From Aliarcobacter vitoriensis (GTDB lineage: Bacteria; Campylobacterota; Campylobacteria; Campylobacterales; Arcobacteraceae): a stretch of DNA of 64,000 nucleotides. Where the stretch lies: NCBI RefSeq assembly GCF_003316695.1, contig NZ_PDKB01000014.1, positions 17,289-81,288 on the forward strand, given 5' to 3'. This document shows, piece by piece, positions 38,931 through 47,252 of this stretch; position 1 is the stretch's first letter; each line of letters begins with the position of its first letter. The notes beneath the pieces were generated by a model. The model was given only the letters and a program-made list of their open reading frames with translations. It did no database searches and was not told the origin of the DNA. The translations under genes and the position numbers were made by a program.

Positions 38931-40037
38931 TCATTTTCCTTTAAACATTGTTGTTGCAAATACTTTATTTGCAGTTCCATCAAATGTTCTAATTCCTAAC
39001 TCATCCATAACTAATTCAATAGCATTTACTGCCCAAGAAGATTCAAAATCTTCAACCAATCCCATATGATTTATTCTAAAGATTTTTCCAGATAAATGAT
39101 CTTGACCACCAGCAATATCAACACTATATTTTGTTTTTAAAATTTTTCTAATCTCATTTGATTGCTCTGTATAAACTGTTGTCATGGCATTTGCTGGATT
39201 TTGTGGATATATTTCAAATCCAATAGCTTTTAAAGCTTCTCTTGTAGCTTTTGCTCTTAATGCAGTTTGTGCATATAAATTATCAAATCCAATCTCTTTG
39301 AATTTTTCTAAAATAGCTTCTAATCCCATAATCAAAGTAGTTGCTGCTGTATAAGCTGTTGTATTTTTTCTTTGATTTTTTAACTCATTTGCTAAATTAA
39401 AATAATACCCAGATGGTTGCTCTTCTATTTTTTTAATTGCACTAGCTGATAAACCAATCATTGCTAATGCTGGTGGTAACATAAATGCTTTCTGACTTCC
39501 AGTAATAACAGCATCAAGATTTGAAACATCTATTTTTTCAACACCTATAGCCGTGATTCCATCTGCAATGATCATAATATCTGGATTTATTTTTTTAACT
39601 TCTTTTGCAATTTCTTCAACAGGATGTCTTAATCCTCCTGCACTTTCACAAATTTGAATAAAAATGGCATCAATAGTAGAGTCATTTTTAACTGTATTTA
39701 CAACTTGTTCAACACTAACAGGAGTATTCCACTCATTTTTTATCTCTGTATATTCTATGTTGAATGCTTTACATATTTTTCCAAATCTCTCACCAAATTT
39801 TCCAGAATTTATTGTAAGAGCTTTCTTTCTTGTTAAATTTGTAATACAAGCTTCCATAGCCCCAGTTCCACTCGAAGCCAACATTAAAACTTCTGGCATT
39901 CCATATAATTCAATAAGTAAATCTCTAGTCTTTCCAAAAATCGCTTCAAATTCTTTAGTTCTATGGTGTATTGTGATATCAGACATTGCTTTTCTAGCAA
40001 ATTCTGGTACAGGAGTTGGACCTGGTGTCAATAACAT
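38931..40037 (-). CDS. Class V PLP-dependent aminotransferase (alanine/serine-glyoxylate type)
   Basis: 368 residues from ATG 40037 (AAGGAT seven bases upstream). MLLTPGPTPVPEFARKAM is the typical class V start, ASSGTGAMEACITNL the phosphate site, IADGITAIGVEKIDV holds the ring Asp, and the Schiff-base Lys is in ITGSQKAFMLPPALA. It is a purine-catabolism-independent member often mislabelled as a soluble hydrogenase subunit in this phylum. Serine, alanine or aspartate transamination cannot be told apart by sequence. First gene of an operon running through hisZ, purA, DUF507 and carA. Confidence 0.88.
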   Translation of the reverse strand: MLLTPGPTPVPEFARKAMSDITIHHRTKEFEAIFGKTRDLLIELYGMPEVLMLASSGTGAMEACITNLTRKKALTINSGKFGERFGKICKAFNIEYTEIKNEWNTPVSVEQVVNTVKNDSTIDAIFIQICESAGGLRHPVEEIAKEVKKINPDIMIIADGITAIGVEKIDVSNLDAVITGSQKAFMLPPALAMIGLSASAIKKIEEQPSGYYFNLANELKNQRKNTTAYTAATTLIMGLEAILEKFKEIGFDNLYAQTALRAKATREALKAIGFEIYPQNPANAMTTVYTEQSNEIRKILKTKYSVDIAGGQDHLSGKIFRINHMGLVEDFESSWAVNAIELVMDELGIRTFDGTANKVFATTMFKGK

Positions 40038-40162
40038 ATTCTTTATCCTTAATAAATTTTTATTCAGTAAAACAGAACATTCTATCGAAAAAAAGATTAT
40101 TAAATGGTTAAACAAATATTTAATTAGCTATAATTACAGCATTAATTTTATTAAGGAAAAAA

Positions 40163-40744
40163 ATGAATCTTTTAAAAATAGCTTTGGGTACACTCATTTT
40201 AACGAGCACTTTGTTTTCAAAAGAGTATATAGTAAATAAAGACAATTCAAATGCACAATTTCAAATAAAATATCAAAAAAGTAATATTATTGATGGAACT
40301 TTTAAAGATTTATCAGGAAAAATAGATTTTGATGAACTATCTAATAATATAAAATCATTAAAAGGTGAGATAGAAATCGATTCAATACAAACTTTAAATG
40401 AAAGTTTAGAAGAGTTAATAAAAAGTGACAAAATATTAGACAATAAAAAATTCCCAAAAATCACTTTTACTGCTACAAAAATAGAAGAAAATAAAATTTT
40501 TGGTGATTTAAAAATAAAAGATGTCACTAGAAATATAGAGTTCGAACTACAAAATAATGGTGTTTTTTTAGACACTTTATACTTAACTTTGACAACAAAT
40601 ATAAAAAGAAGTTTTTTTGATTTAAGTTGGGATGAACTTTTGGATACTGGAAGTAGTGCAACTTCGAATGAAATTCAAATTCAAATTAATATAGAAGCAA
40701 ATTTACTGGATAAATTCTATTTTAAAGATAAAAAAGCAAAATAA
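40163..40744 (+). CDS. YceI-family periplasmic protein (divergent copy)
   Basis: 193 residues with a signal peptide (NLLKIALGTLILTSTLFSK). It follows the YceI lipocalin-like pattern: YIVNKDNSNAQFQIKYQKSN, GTFKDLSGKIDFDEL, KKFPKITFTATKIE, and ITLTTNIKRSFFDLSWDEL near the end. The two neighbouring copies have VKHMM or VKHLM with a histidine here; this one has IKYQKS, so ligand handling may differ. It probably binds an isoprenoid chain such as a quinone. First of three yceI genes in a row. Confidence 0.88.
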   Translation: MNLLKIALGTLILTSTLFSKEYIVNKDNSNAQFQIKYQKSNIIDGTFKDLSGKIDFDELSNNIKSLKGEIEIDSIQTLNESLEELIKSDKILDNKKFPKITFTATKIEENKIFGDLKIKDVTRNIEFELQNNGVFLDTLYLTLTTNIKRSFFDLSWDELLDTGSSATSNEIQIQINIEANLLDKFYFKDKKAK

Positions 40745-40809
40745 TTTTACATTAACTTTTATAAAGTAAAATTTTGACCTTTATTATTAAAATTAACAAA
40801 AGGAAAAAA

Positions 40810-41358
40810 ATGAAAAAAATAACATTAGGATTAATCTCTGTAGCCCTTGCTACTTCTTTATTTGCTAGTGAATACAAAGTTGATGCTACAAATTCAAATG
40901 CAGGATTTACAGTAAAACATATGATGGTTTCAAATGTACATGGAAAATTTAAAGATGTATCTGGAACTTTTGAATTTGATGAAAAAACAAATGCTTTAGT
41001 TTCTTTAAATGGTGAGATTATGATAGCTTCAGTTGATACTGCCGATGAAAAAAGAGATAATCACTTAAAAGCTGACGATATATTTGATGCTCAACAATTC
41101 CCAAAAATCATTTTTAAATCTACAAAAGTTGAAAAAGATACAGTTTACGGTGATTTAACTATGAAAGGTGTTACAAAAAACATCAAACTTGATTTGGAAA
41201 ATGGGGGAGCATTAGGTAAAAAAGCTGGTTTTACTTTAAGTGGTAAAATAAATAGAAGTGATTTTGGAGTTACTTGGAATAAGGCTTTAGAAACAGGTGG
41301 TGTTGCTGTGAGTGATGAAGTTAAATTAAATATCGATATTCAAGGAAATCTTAAATAA
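40810..41358 (+). CDS. YceI-family periplasmic protein
   Basis: 182 residues from ATG 40810 (AAAAGGA seven bases upstream). Signal peptide MKKITLGLISVALATSLFA, then the full YceI core: YKVDATNSNAGFTVKHMMVSNVHGKF, SVDTADEKRDNHLKADDIFDA, FPKIIFKSTKVE and GFTLSGKINRSDFGVTWNKALETGG. It is an eight-stranded barrel that holds a polyisoprenoid in characterised relatives. Closest in sequence to the third copy at 42 kb, which suggests a local duplication. Confidence 0.94.
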   Translation: MKKITLGLISVALATSLFASEYKVDATNSNAGFTVKHMMVSNVHGKFKDVSGTFEFDEKTNALVSLNGEIMIASVDTADEKRDNHLKADDIFDAQQFPKIIFKSTKVEKDTVYGDLTMKGVTKNIKLDLENGGALGKKAGFTLSGKINRSDFGVTWNKALETGGVAVSDEVKLNIDIQGNLK

Positions 41359-41427
41359 TTTAATGGTCACTCTTTGGAAAGACCATTTCTGAAAATATGT
41401 AAATTTTAAAATTTACATATTTTACTC

Positions 41428-41457
41428 TTGACATCTAGTACTAATTAGTAGTATAAT
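41428..41457 (+). promoter_or_regulatory. marR promoter with MarR palindrome in the spacer
   Basis: TTGACA (41428-41433) and TATAAT (41452-41457), both exact consensus, are 18 bases apart. The perfect 12-bp palindrome TACTAATTAGTA lies between them at 41439-41450. The same palindrome precedes yceI at 41949. Confidence 0.82.
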
Positions 41458-41476
41458 TTCACTTATGGAGAGTGTT

Positions 41477-41929
41477 ATGAATAATAAATCGTTAAAAACT
41501 TATGGAAAAAGAACTGATAAAGCTATGAAAACTGTTGTTAGATTAGAAAAAACAAGTTTACGAATAACAAATTTAACAATTAATTATTTATCTCAACATA
41601 ATCTTACGTTTAATCAATTTAAAGTGTTAGAAGTTTTATACCATTTAGGTGATTTAAACATAAGTTCAATTACAAAATTGACTATGAGTACACCAGGGAA
41701 TATTACTGTTGTTGTAAAGAATCTTAAAAGAGATGGTTGGATAACATCAATAAAAGATCCTAATGATAGTAGAGCTTCAATTTTGTCTATTACTCAAAAG
41801 GGTAAAGATATTATTGAAATTGTATTTCCAAATCATTCAAAAAACTTAACTAAAATAATGGAAGTTTTAAATGATGAAGAACTTAATACTTTATATGATT
41901 TGTTGAATAAGGTTTATAAAGCAAATTGA
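41477..41929 (+). CDS. MarR-family regulator of the yceI/pirin operon
   Basis: 150 residues from ATG 41477 (GGAG six bases upstream); an ATG four codons earlier lies within that site. The winged helix is NLTFNQFKVLEVLYHLGDLNISSITKLTMSTPGNITVVVKNLKRDGWI with the wing SIKDPNDSRASILSIT. It has no cysteine, so a redox switch through thiols is unlikely. A shared palindrome at its own promoter and before the next gene points to autoregulation and control of the downstream operon. Confidence 0.93.
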   Translation: MNNKSLKTYGKRTDKAMKTVVRLEKTSLRITNLTINYLSQHNLTFNQFKVLEVLYHLGDLNISSITKLTMSTPGNITVVVKNLKRDGWITSIKDPNDSRASILSITQKGKDIIEIVFPNHSKNLTKIMEVLNDEELNTLYDLLNKVYKAN

Positions 41930-41948
41930 TATTTTTTTGCTTTATTTA

Positions 41949-41960
41949 TACTAATTAGTA
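41949..41960 (+). promoter_or_regulatory. Second copy of the MarR palindrome before yceI operon
   Basis: TACTAATTAGTA, identical to that at 41439-41450, 22 bases before the yceI start and next to an AT-rich -10-like stretch (TAATATATAC). Confidence 0.78.
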
Positions 41961-41981
41961 ATATATACAAAAGGATAAAAA

Positions 41982-42548
41982 ATGAAATTTTTAAAATTAG
42001 CGTTAGTTTCAGTAGTAACTTCAAGTGCATTGTTTGCAGGAACATATGATGTGGATGCAAGTCATTCAAATGTAGGATTCAAAGTAAAACACTTAATGAT
42101 TTCAAATGTAAGTGGAAAATTTGACGACTTTAGTGGAAAATTTGAATATGACGAAAAGACTAAAAAATTAAAAAGTTTAGAAGGGAAAGTAAATGTATCT
42201 TCAATAAATACTGAAGATGAAAAAAGAGATGCACACTTAAAAGCAGCTGATTTTTTTGATGAAGCAAATCACCCTACTTTAACTTTTAAATTAGACAAAG
42301 TTGAAAAAGATGTAGCTTATGGAAAATTAACTATAAGAGGAATCACTAAAGATGTTAAACTTGATTTAGAAAATAACGGAACAGCAGTTGATCCATGGGG
42401 AAATAAAAGAGTTGGTTTAGCCTTATCAGGGAAAATCAATAGAACAGATTTTGGTCTTAACTGGAACAAAGCTTTAGAAACAGGTGGTGTATTAGTTGAT
42501 GAAACTGTAAAAATAAATGTTGAAGTGGAAGGAATTTTAGCTAAATAA
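41982..42548 (+). CDS. YceI-family periplasmic protein, first gene of MarR-controlled operon
   Basis: 188 residues with signal peptide MKFLKLALVSVVTSSALFA. The YceI core is complete: YDVDASHSNVGFKVKHLMISNVSGKF, NTEDEKRDAHLKAADFFDEANHP, and GLALSGKINRTDFGLNWNKALETGG. AAAAGGA precedes the ATG. It is followed closely by the dioxygenase, FMN reductase and pirin genes. The periplasmic product may carry or protect quinones, which fits the oxidoreductases around it; that link is inference. Confidence 0.94.
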   Translation: MKFLKLALVSVVTSSALFAGTYDVDASHSNVGFKVKHLMISNVSGKFDDFSGKFEYDEKTKKLKSLEGKVNVSSINTEDEKRDAHLKAADFFDEANHPTLTFKLDKVEKDVAYGKLTIRGITKDVKLDLENNGTAVDPWGNKRVGLALSGKINRTDFGLNWNKALETGGVLVDETVKINVEVEGILAK

Positions 42549-42569
42549 TTTAGCTAAAATCTAAATATT

Positions 42570-43340
42570 ATGTACCCTACACTATTTATTTCACATGGTG
42601 CTCCAAATATAATTTTAAGTGATTCTAAATCAAAAAGAAATTTTCAAAAGTTTGGGCTTACTTTAAAAGTACCAAAATATATAATAATTGTATCAGCACA
42701 TTATGTTACAAGAGATTTAAAAATTATTAGCCCTGATACAAATAAAATAATGTATGATTTTTATGGTTTTGAAGATGAATTGTATAAAGTTAAGTATGAA
42801 ATAAATAGTGATAGAAATTTAACAAATAATTTAATTGAAAAATTAAAAGATGAAAATATAAATATAACAATTGATGAAAATAGAAAAAGTTATGACCATG
42901 GAGTTTGGAATGTTTTGGCACTTTTATATGAAAAATTAGATATTCCAGTATTGCAACTTAGTGTACCAATATCATATTCAGCTTCGCAGTTGATGAACTT
43001 AGGTGAAAAATTAAAAATATTTAAAGATGATGCAATGATAATTTTTAGTGGAGGAGTAACTCATAACTTAGGTGATATGAGTTATAGCAATAGTCCAAAA
43101 CAATATGCAAAAGAGTTTAATGAAAAGATAAAAGATATTATAGAAAATGCTAATACAAGTAATTTGTTAAATATAACATCGGATAACAATTTTTATAAAA
43201 ACCATCCTTCAAGTGAGCATTTTTTACCTTTATTTATAGCTTATGGAAATGCTATTAATAAATGTGGAAAATCGTTTAATAGTGAGATGTCATATTCAAA
43301 TATCTCAATGGAAAGTTTTATTTTTGATGAAACTAAATAA
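42570..43340 (+). CDS. LigB/YgiD-type class III extradiol dioxygenase family protein
   Basis: 256 residues. The metal ligands typical of the 4,5-DOPA dioxygenase group are visible: His in LFISHGAP, His in VSAHYVTRD, the catalytic His in YDHGVWNVL, and SSEHFLPLFIAYG near the end. In E. coli YgiD is a zinc protein that cleaves DOPA in vitro. Natural substrates are probably catechols or quinol-like compounds. Second gene of the MarR-controlled operon, 21 bases after yceI. Confidence 0.92.
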   Translation: MYPTLFISHGAPNIILSDSKSKRNFQKFGLTLKVPKYIIIVSAHYVTRDLKIISPDTNKIMYDFYGFEDELYKVKYEINSDRNLTNNLIEKLKDENINITIDENRKSYDHGVWNVLALLYEKLDIPVLQLSVPISYSASQLMNLGEKLKIFKDDAMIIFSGGVTHNLGDMSYSNSPKQYAKEFNEKIKDIIENANTSNLLNITSDNNFYKNHPSSEHFLPLFIAYGNAINKCGKSFNSEMSYSNISMESFIFDETK

Positions 43341-43357
43341 TTTATAAAGGATTAAAA

Positions 43358-43861
43358 ATGGTATTAATTTTTGTAGCAAGTTTAAATGAAAATATGAGCC
43401 TTGCAAATATGATAAAAGGTAAATTTGACAGTAAAAATATAGATTCTAAAATAGTAAATCTTGTAGATTTAAATCTTCCTATGTATGATACTTTTAAAGA
43501 ACAAAATGATGGAATACCTAAAGTTGCAATAGATTTAGCAAAACAAATGGAAGAAGCGACTGCTTATGTTTTTATTTCACCAGAGTACAATTTTGGTGTA
43601 CCACCAGTTTTAGTAAATACAATAGCATGGATTTCAAGAATAGGAGATGATTTTAGAAAATTATTTACTTTGAAAAAAATCCAACTCGCAACTCATTCAG
43701 GAAGTGGTGGACAAGATTTATTAAACTCTTTACGAAGCCAATTTACAAGACTTGGTGCAGTTGTAATGCCAAGAGAAATTATTGCAACTTATGAAAAAAA
43801 ATGTAAAGAAGATAGTTTGGAGAGAATCCTTTCTCAATTTGAAACTTTCATAAAGGAGTAA
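43358..43861 (+). CDS. NADPH-dependent FMN reductase / quinone reductase-like
   Basis: 167 residues of the flavodoxin-like fold. VASLNENMSLANMI is the phosphate loop, and the FMN-binding FISPEYNFGVPPVLVNTIAWISR is diagnostic for the family (PEYNxxxP). THSGSGGQDLLNSLRSQF follows. It should reduce FMN or quinones with NAD(P)H in the cytoplasm. Third gene of the operon, three bases before the pirin gene. Confidence 0.93.
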   Translation: MVLIFVASLNENMSLANMIKGKFDSKNIDSKIVNLVDLNLPMYDTFKEQNDGIPKVAIDLAKQMEEATAYVFISPEYNFGVPPVLVNTIAWISRIGDDFRKLFTLKKIQLATHSGSGGQDLLNSLRSQFTRLGAVVMPREIIATYEKKCKEDSLERILSQFETFIKE

Positions 43862-43863
43862 CT

Positions 43864-44559
43864 ATGTTAAGAAAACTTCCAAAAGAAAATATGGGAAAAT
43901 CAAATCTTGGTTGGTTGCAAAGTCGTTTTCACTTTAGTTTTGCAGAATATAGAAATCCAAATAATATACATTTTGGAGTTTTAAGAGTATTAAATGATGA
44001 TATTATTCACCCAAGAACTGGATTTGACACACATCCTCACGAAAATATGGAGATTATTACTTATATTGTTGATGGAGAAATAACTCATAAAGATTCAATG
44101 GGAAATAGTGAAACTTTAAAAAGAGGTGAAGTTCAATATTTAAGTGCTGGAGATGGTATATATCATAGTGAAAAAAATGAGAGTGATAAATATCTAAGAA
44201 GTTTACAAATTTGGATATTTCCTCCACAAAAAAGTCTTCCAAGACTTTATGGTTCATATAAATATAAAAAAGAAGAAAGAGATAATAAATTTTTAAATGT
44301 TGTATCTTCACAAAATGGAAATAGTAAAATAAAAATTTACCAAGATATAAATATTTATGTAAGTGAATTTGATAAAACTCAAGAGTTTGAAATCCAAGAA
44401 GATAGACAAGTTTATTTTGTGCAAATTGAAGGAAAATCAGAAATAAATGGAGTTATTTTAGAAGATGGAGATGCAATGGAGATAGTTGATGAGAAAAAAT
44501 TAATTATAAATCCACTTTCTAAAAGTCATATTTTATTTATAGAGATGCAAAAGAAATAA
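43864..44559 (+). CDS. Pirin-family bicupin protein
   Basis: 231 residues. The N-terminal cupin keeps the metal ligands in GFDTHPHENMEIITYIVDGEITHKDSMGN and GDGIYHSEKNE. LRSLQIWIFPPQKSLPRL is the pirin signature. The C-terminal cupin is degenerate, as usual. Bacterial relatives cleave quercetin or regulate metabolic enzymes. Its company with a dioxygenase and an FMN reductase suggests a response to phenolic or quinone compounds. Last gene of the operon. Confidence 0.94.
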   Translation: MLRKLPKENMGKSNLGWLQSRFHFSFAEYRNPNNIHFGVLRVLNDDIIHPRTGFDTHPHENMEIITYIVDGEITHKDSMGNSETLKRGEVQYLSAGDGIYHSEKNESDKYLRSLQIWIFPPQKSLPRLYGSYKYKKEERDNKFLNVVSSQNGNSKIKIYQDINIYVSEFDKTQEFEIQEDRQVYFVQIEGKSEINGVILEDGDAMEIVDEKKLIINPLSKSHILFIEMQKK

Positions 44560-44575
44560 ACATATAAATAAAATT

Positions 44576-44604
44576 AAACTATACTATCGTTTAAAATATA
44601 GTTT
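44576..44604 (+). promoter_or_regulatory. Inverted repeat in front of gap-like gene
   Basis: AAACTATA and TATAGTTT form perfect 8-bp arms separated by 13 bases, ending 12 bases before the ATG. No T run follows, so it is more likely an operator or leader hairpin than a terminator. Confidence 0.45.
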
Positions 44605-44616
44605 AGGTTAGTTTAA

Positions 44617-45642
44617 ATGAGTACAAAAATCCTCCTAAATGGAGCAGGAAGAATAGGAAAAGCTGTTTTAAAACAGCTTTTAGAAAACAAAGATTTTGAA
44701 GTTGTTGCTATAAATGAAATAAATCCATACATTGAAAATATAGTTTATTCTATAAACTATGATTCAACTTATGGTAAGTTTGAAGATAAATTTAAAATAG
44801 TTGAAAATAGCTATATACAAAACTCTAAATCAAAAATAAAAATTTTAAATTGTAACTCTTTGCTTGATATTGATTTAAAAGATATTGATATTATCATCGA
44901 TGCGAGTGGTAAAAAAGAGGATGTAAAACTTTTAGAAAAACTTCCAGTAAAATCTATATTTTTAACTCATCCAAATATAAATGCTCATATAAACCTAATT
45001 TTAGGAGCAAATGAAGATAAGTTAGATATAAAAAAGCATAAAATTATCTCTACAAGTTCGTGCAATGCAACTGCACTTCTTCCTGCTTTAAAACTGCTTG
45101 ATGATAAAAAAGAGATAATTTGTGGAGATATTGTAACTATTCATCCACTACTTAATCATCAAAGAGTTTTAGATGGTAACTATGTAGGAAGTGCTACTAG
45201 AGATATTGATTTAAACTTTGAATTTGGAAGAAGTTCAACTCAAAATATAATTCCAAGTCGTACTACAACAATAAAAGCTTGTTCTTATGTACTTCCTAAA
45301 TTTAATACTGAACTGATATCTTCAAATTCATTGCGAGTTCCAACAGATACAGTTGGAGCAATAAATGTAACACTTTTCACAAAACTTTCTTCAACAAAAG
45401 ATGAAATTGTAGATATTTTTAAAGAGTTTGAAAAGAATCAAGAATTTCCAATTATTTTAAATAATTTTGAACCTTTAGTTTCAAGTGATTTTAAAAAAGA
45501 AAAACATACAACTATAATTGACCATAGATATTTAGAAGTTAAAAATAATATGATAAAACTTCTACTTTGGTATGATAATGAATGGGGATATGCTTCTAAA
45601 GTTGTGGAGATTTTAAATTACTATTTAAAAAACATTAAATAG
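44617..45642 (+). CDS. gap: Divergent glyceraldehyde-3-phosphate dehydrogenase
   Basis: 341 residues. The NAD-binding NGAGRIGK (8-15), catalytic Cys149 (STSSCNATALLP) and His176 (VTIHPLLNHQRVLDG) fall exactly at the classical numbers, and LLWYDNEWGYASKVVE near the end is strongly conserved. However, SCTTNCLAP is SSCNATALLP, and the phosphate-site segment STGAAKA is SRTTTIKA. These changes could alter the substrate (for example erythrose 4-phosphate) or reflect divergence within arcobacters. Converges on and overlaps the clbS-like gene by 8 bases. Confidence 0.85.
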   Translation: MSTKILLNGAGRIGKAVLKQLLENKDFEVVAINEINPYIENIVYSINYDSTYGKFEDKFKIVENSYIQNSKSKIKILNCNSLLDIDLKDIDIIIDASGKKEDVKLLEKLPVKSIFLTHPNINAHINLILGANEDKLDIKKHKIISTSSCNATALLPALKLLDDKKEIICGDIVTIHPLLNHQRVLDGNYVGSATRDIDLNFEFGRSSTQNIIPSRTTTIKACSYVLPKFNTELISSNSLRVPTDTVGAINVTLFTKLSSTKDEIVDIFKEFEKNQEFPIILNNFEPLVSSDFKKEKHTTIIDHRYLEVKNNMIKLLLWYDNEWGYASKVVEILNYYLKNIK

Positions 45643-46144
45643 TAGATAGTTTTTTCCATTTTCTTAATCTTCCTTGTGCATTTAGGTACGGAGAAGATGT
45701 GTTGAACTGTATCATTCTTCCCAACGTCCACTTTTCATACCAAGCAACATCATAAAGTTCTTTATTTGATTTATTTTCTATTAGAGTTAAAATATCTTCA
45801 ACTTTTTTGTCTAGTTTCTCTTTTAGAGTATTGAAATCATCATCTTTATAATCTTCATAAAATTTTTGTGCAAGTTTTCCTAGCTGATTCCATTTATAAC
45901 CTGTTTCTGGAAAATCAACTTTTTCATTATTATCTTGTTTTATATTCCATTTTAAGACCAATTCTTGCCAACCAAGAAGATATGATAAAAGATTGTTTAT
46001 AGACATAAAAGTACCTTTTGAATGTCCTTCTAAATCTTTTTTAGTAGTTAATTCAAGAGGTATATTTTCTAACTCTTTTTTGAGTTTATTGTAGTTTTTA
46101 TTTATAGCATTTAGTAGTTCTTCTTTATTTGTTGGAACTGCCAT
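45635..46144 (-). CDS. ClbS/DfsB-family four-helix-bundle protein (DUF1706)
   Basis: 169 residues. It begins VPTNKEELLNAINKNYNKLKKELENIP and has NNLLSYLLGWQELVLKW and AWYEKWTLGRMIQFNTSSPYLNAQGRLRKW, the ClbS/DinB-like pattern. ClbS itself protects against colibactin by hydrolysing its cyclopropane; most relatives have no known role. It overlaps the end of the gap gene on the other strand and lies 29 bases downstream of purM. Confidence 0.9.
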   Translation of the reverse strand: MAVPTNKEELLNAINKNYNKLKKELENIPLELTTKKDLEGHSKGTFMSINNLLSYLLGWQELVLKWNIKQDNNEKVDFPETGYKWNQLGKLAQKFYEDYKDDDFNTLKEKLDKKVEDILTLIENKSNKELYDVAWYEKWTLGRMIQFNTSSPYLNAQGRLRKWKKLSTI

Positions 46145-46173
46145 AAATTTATTTTATAAAGTATCTAAAATTC

Positions 46174-47169
46174 TTAGATAAACTCTACTTTTTTCTCACC
46201 TGATTTTAATTCACCAATTATATAACCATCAGTATTAGCTAAAATATCATCAACATTTGAAGGATTTACAACTAGTACCATTCCAACACCCATATTAAAT
46301 GTTCTATACATCTCTTCAAGTTCTACGTGTTTTCCCATAAATTCAAAGATTGGTAAAACTTTGATTTTATTTCTTTCAACTACTGCTGTTAGATTTTCTG
46401 GTAGTACTCTTGGTAAATTTTCAGTAATTCCACCACCAGTTATATGAGCTAAAGCATTTATTTTGTCTTTATTTGCTTTGAATTCTTTTACATAAATTCT
46501 TGTTGGTTCAAGTAAAACATCTTTTAGTTTTTTACCTTGGAAATCATCTTCTAAACTCATTCCTAATTTTTCAAGTAAAAGTTTTCTAACAAGTGAAAAA
46601 CCATTTGAGTGAACACCAGAACTAGGAAGTGCAATCAAAATATCACCAGCTTGTACTTTTGAGATTCTATCAAGTTCATCTTTTTCAGCTATCCCTACAC
46701 AAAAACCAGCTAAATCAAAATCACCCTCTTTATACATTCCTGGCATTTCAGCAGTTTCTCCACCAATCAATGCACACTCACTTCTTATACAACCTTCTGC
46801 AATTCCTTTTACTACTTGAGTTGCTTCTTCAACTTCAAGTTTTGCTGTTGCATAATAATCAAGGAAAAATAATGGCTCTCCAAAGTTACAAAGTAAATCA
46901 TTTGTACACATAGCAACTAAATCTATTCCTACTGAATCAAACTTCTTTGCATCAATTGCGAGTTTTAATTTTGTACCAACACCATCTGTTCCAGCTAAAA
47001 TAACAGGTTTTTTATATCCACTTGGTAACTCAAAAGCTCCAGCAAAAGAGCCAATTCCTCCAAGAACTCCAGGGATCATTGTTGATTTTACATAAGGCTT
47101 GATATTCTCTACGAATTGATTTCCTGCATCTATATCAACTCCTGCATCTTTGTAACTAACTGTTGCCAT
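46174..47169 (-). CDS. purM: Phosphoribosylformylglycinamidine cyclo-ligase (AIR synthetase)
   Basis: 331 residues. The start SYKDAGVDIDAGNQFVENIKP is typical, followed by VILAGTDGVGTKLKLA, AMCTNDLLCNFGEPLFFLDYYA, IGGETAEMPGMY and HITGGGITENLPRVLP. It closes the imidazole ring to give AIR, the fifth step of purine synthesis; AIR is also the thiamine pyrimidine precursor used by ThiC. Divergent from coaE. Confidence 0.98.
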   Translation of the reverse strand: MATVSYKDAGVDIDAGNQFVENIKPYVKSTMIPGVLGGIGSFAGAFELPSGYKKPVILAGTDGVGTKLKLAIDAKKFDSVGIDLVAMCTNDLLCNFGEPLFFLDYYATAKLEVEEATQVVKGIAEGCIRSECALIGGETAEMPGMYKEGDFDLAGFCVGIAEKDELDRISKVQAGDILIALPSSGVHSNGFSLVRKLLLEKLGMSLEDDFQGKKLKDVLLEPTRIYVKEFKANKDKINALAHITGGGITENLPRVLPENLTAVVERNKIKVLPIFEFMGKHVELEEMYRTFNMGVGMVLVVNPSNVDDILANTDGYIIGELKSGEKKVEFI

Positions 47170-47252
47170 TATTCACCTTTTAATATTTTTCTTTTTATAT
47201 ATGGGTAATATTATAGCAAATGGTTTATAAATTTTTATGTTATACTTTTTAT

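Noticed and set aside
38926..38983. Longer N-terminus for the hisZ-like protein
   Set aside because: The extra codons lie inside the end of the upstream aminotransferase gene, and the internal ATG has a suitable AAGGA site and matches the family start.
39664..40239. A 191-codon plus-strand frame opposite the class V aminotransferase gene
   Set aside because: It is the antisense shadow of a clear enzyme, and its 3' part overlaps the real yceI start.
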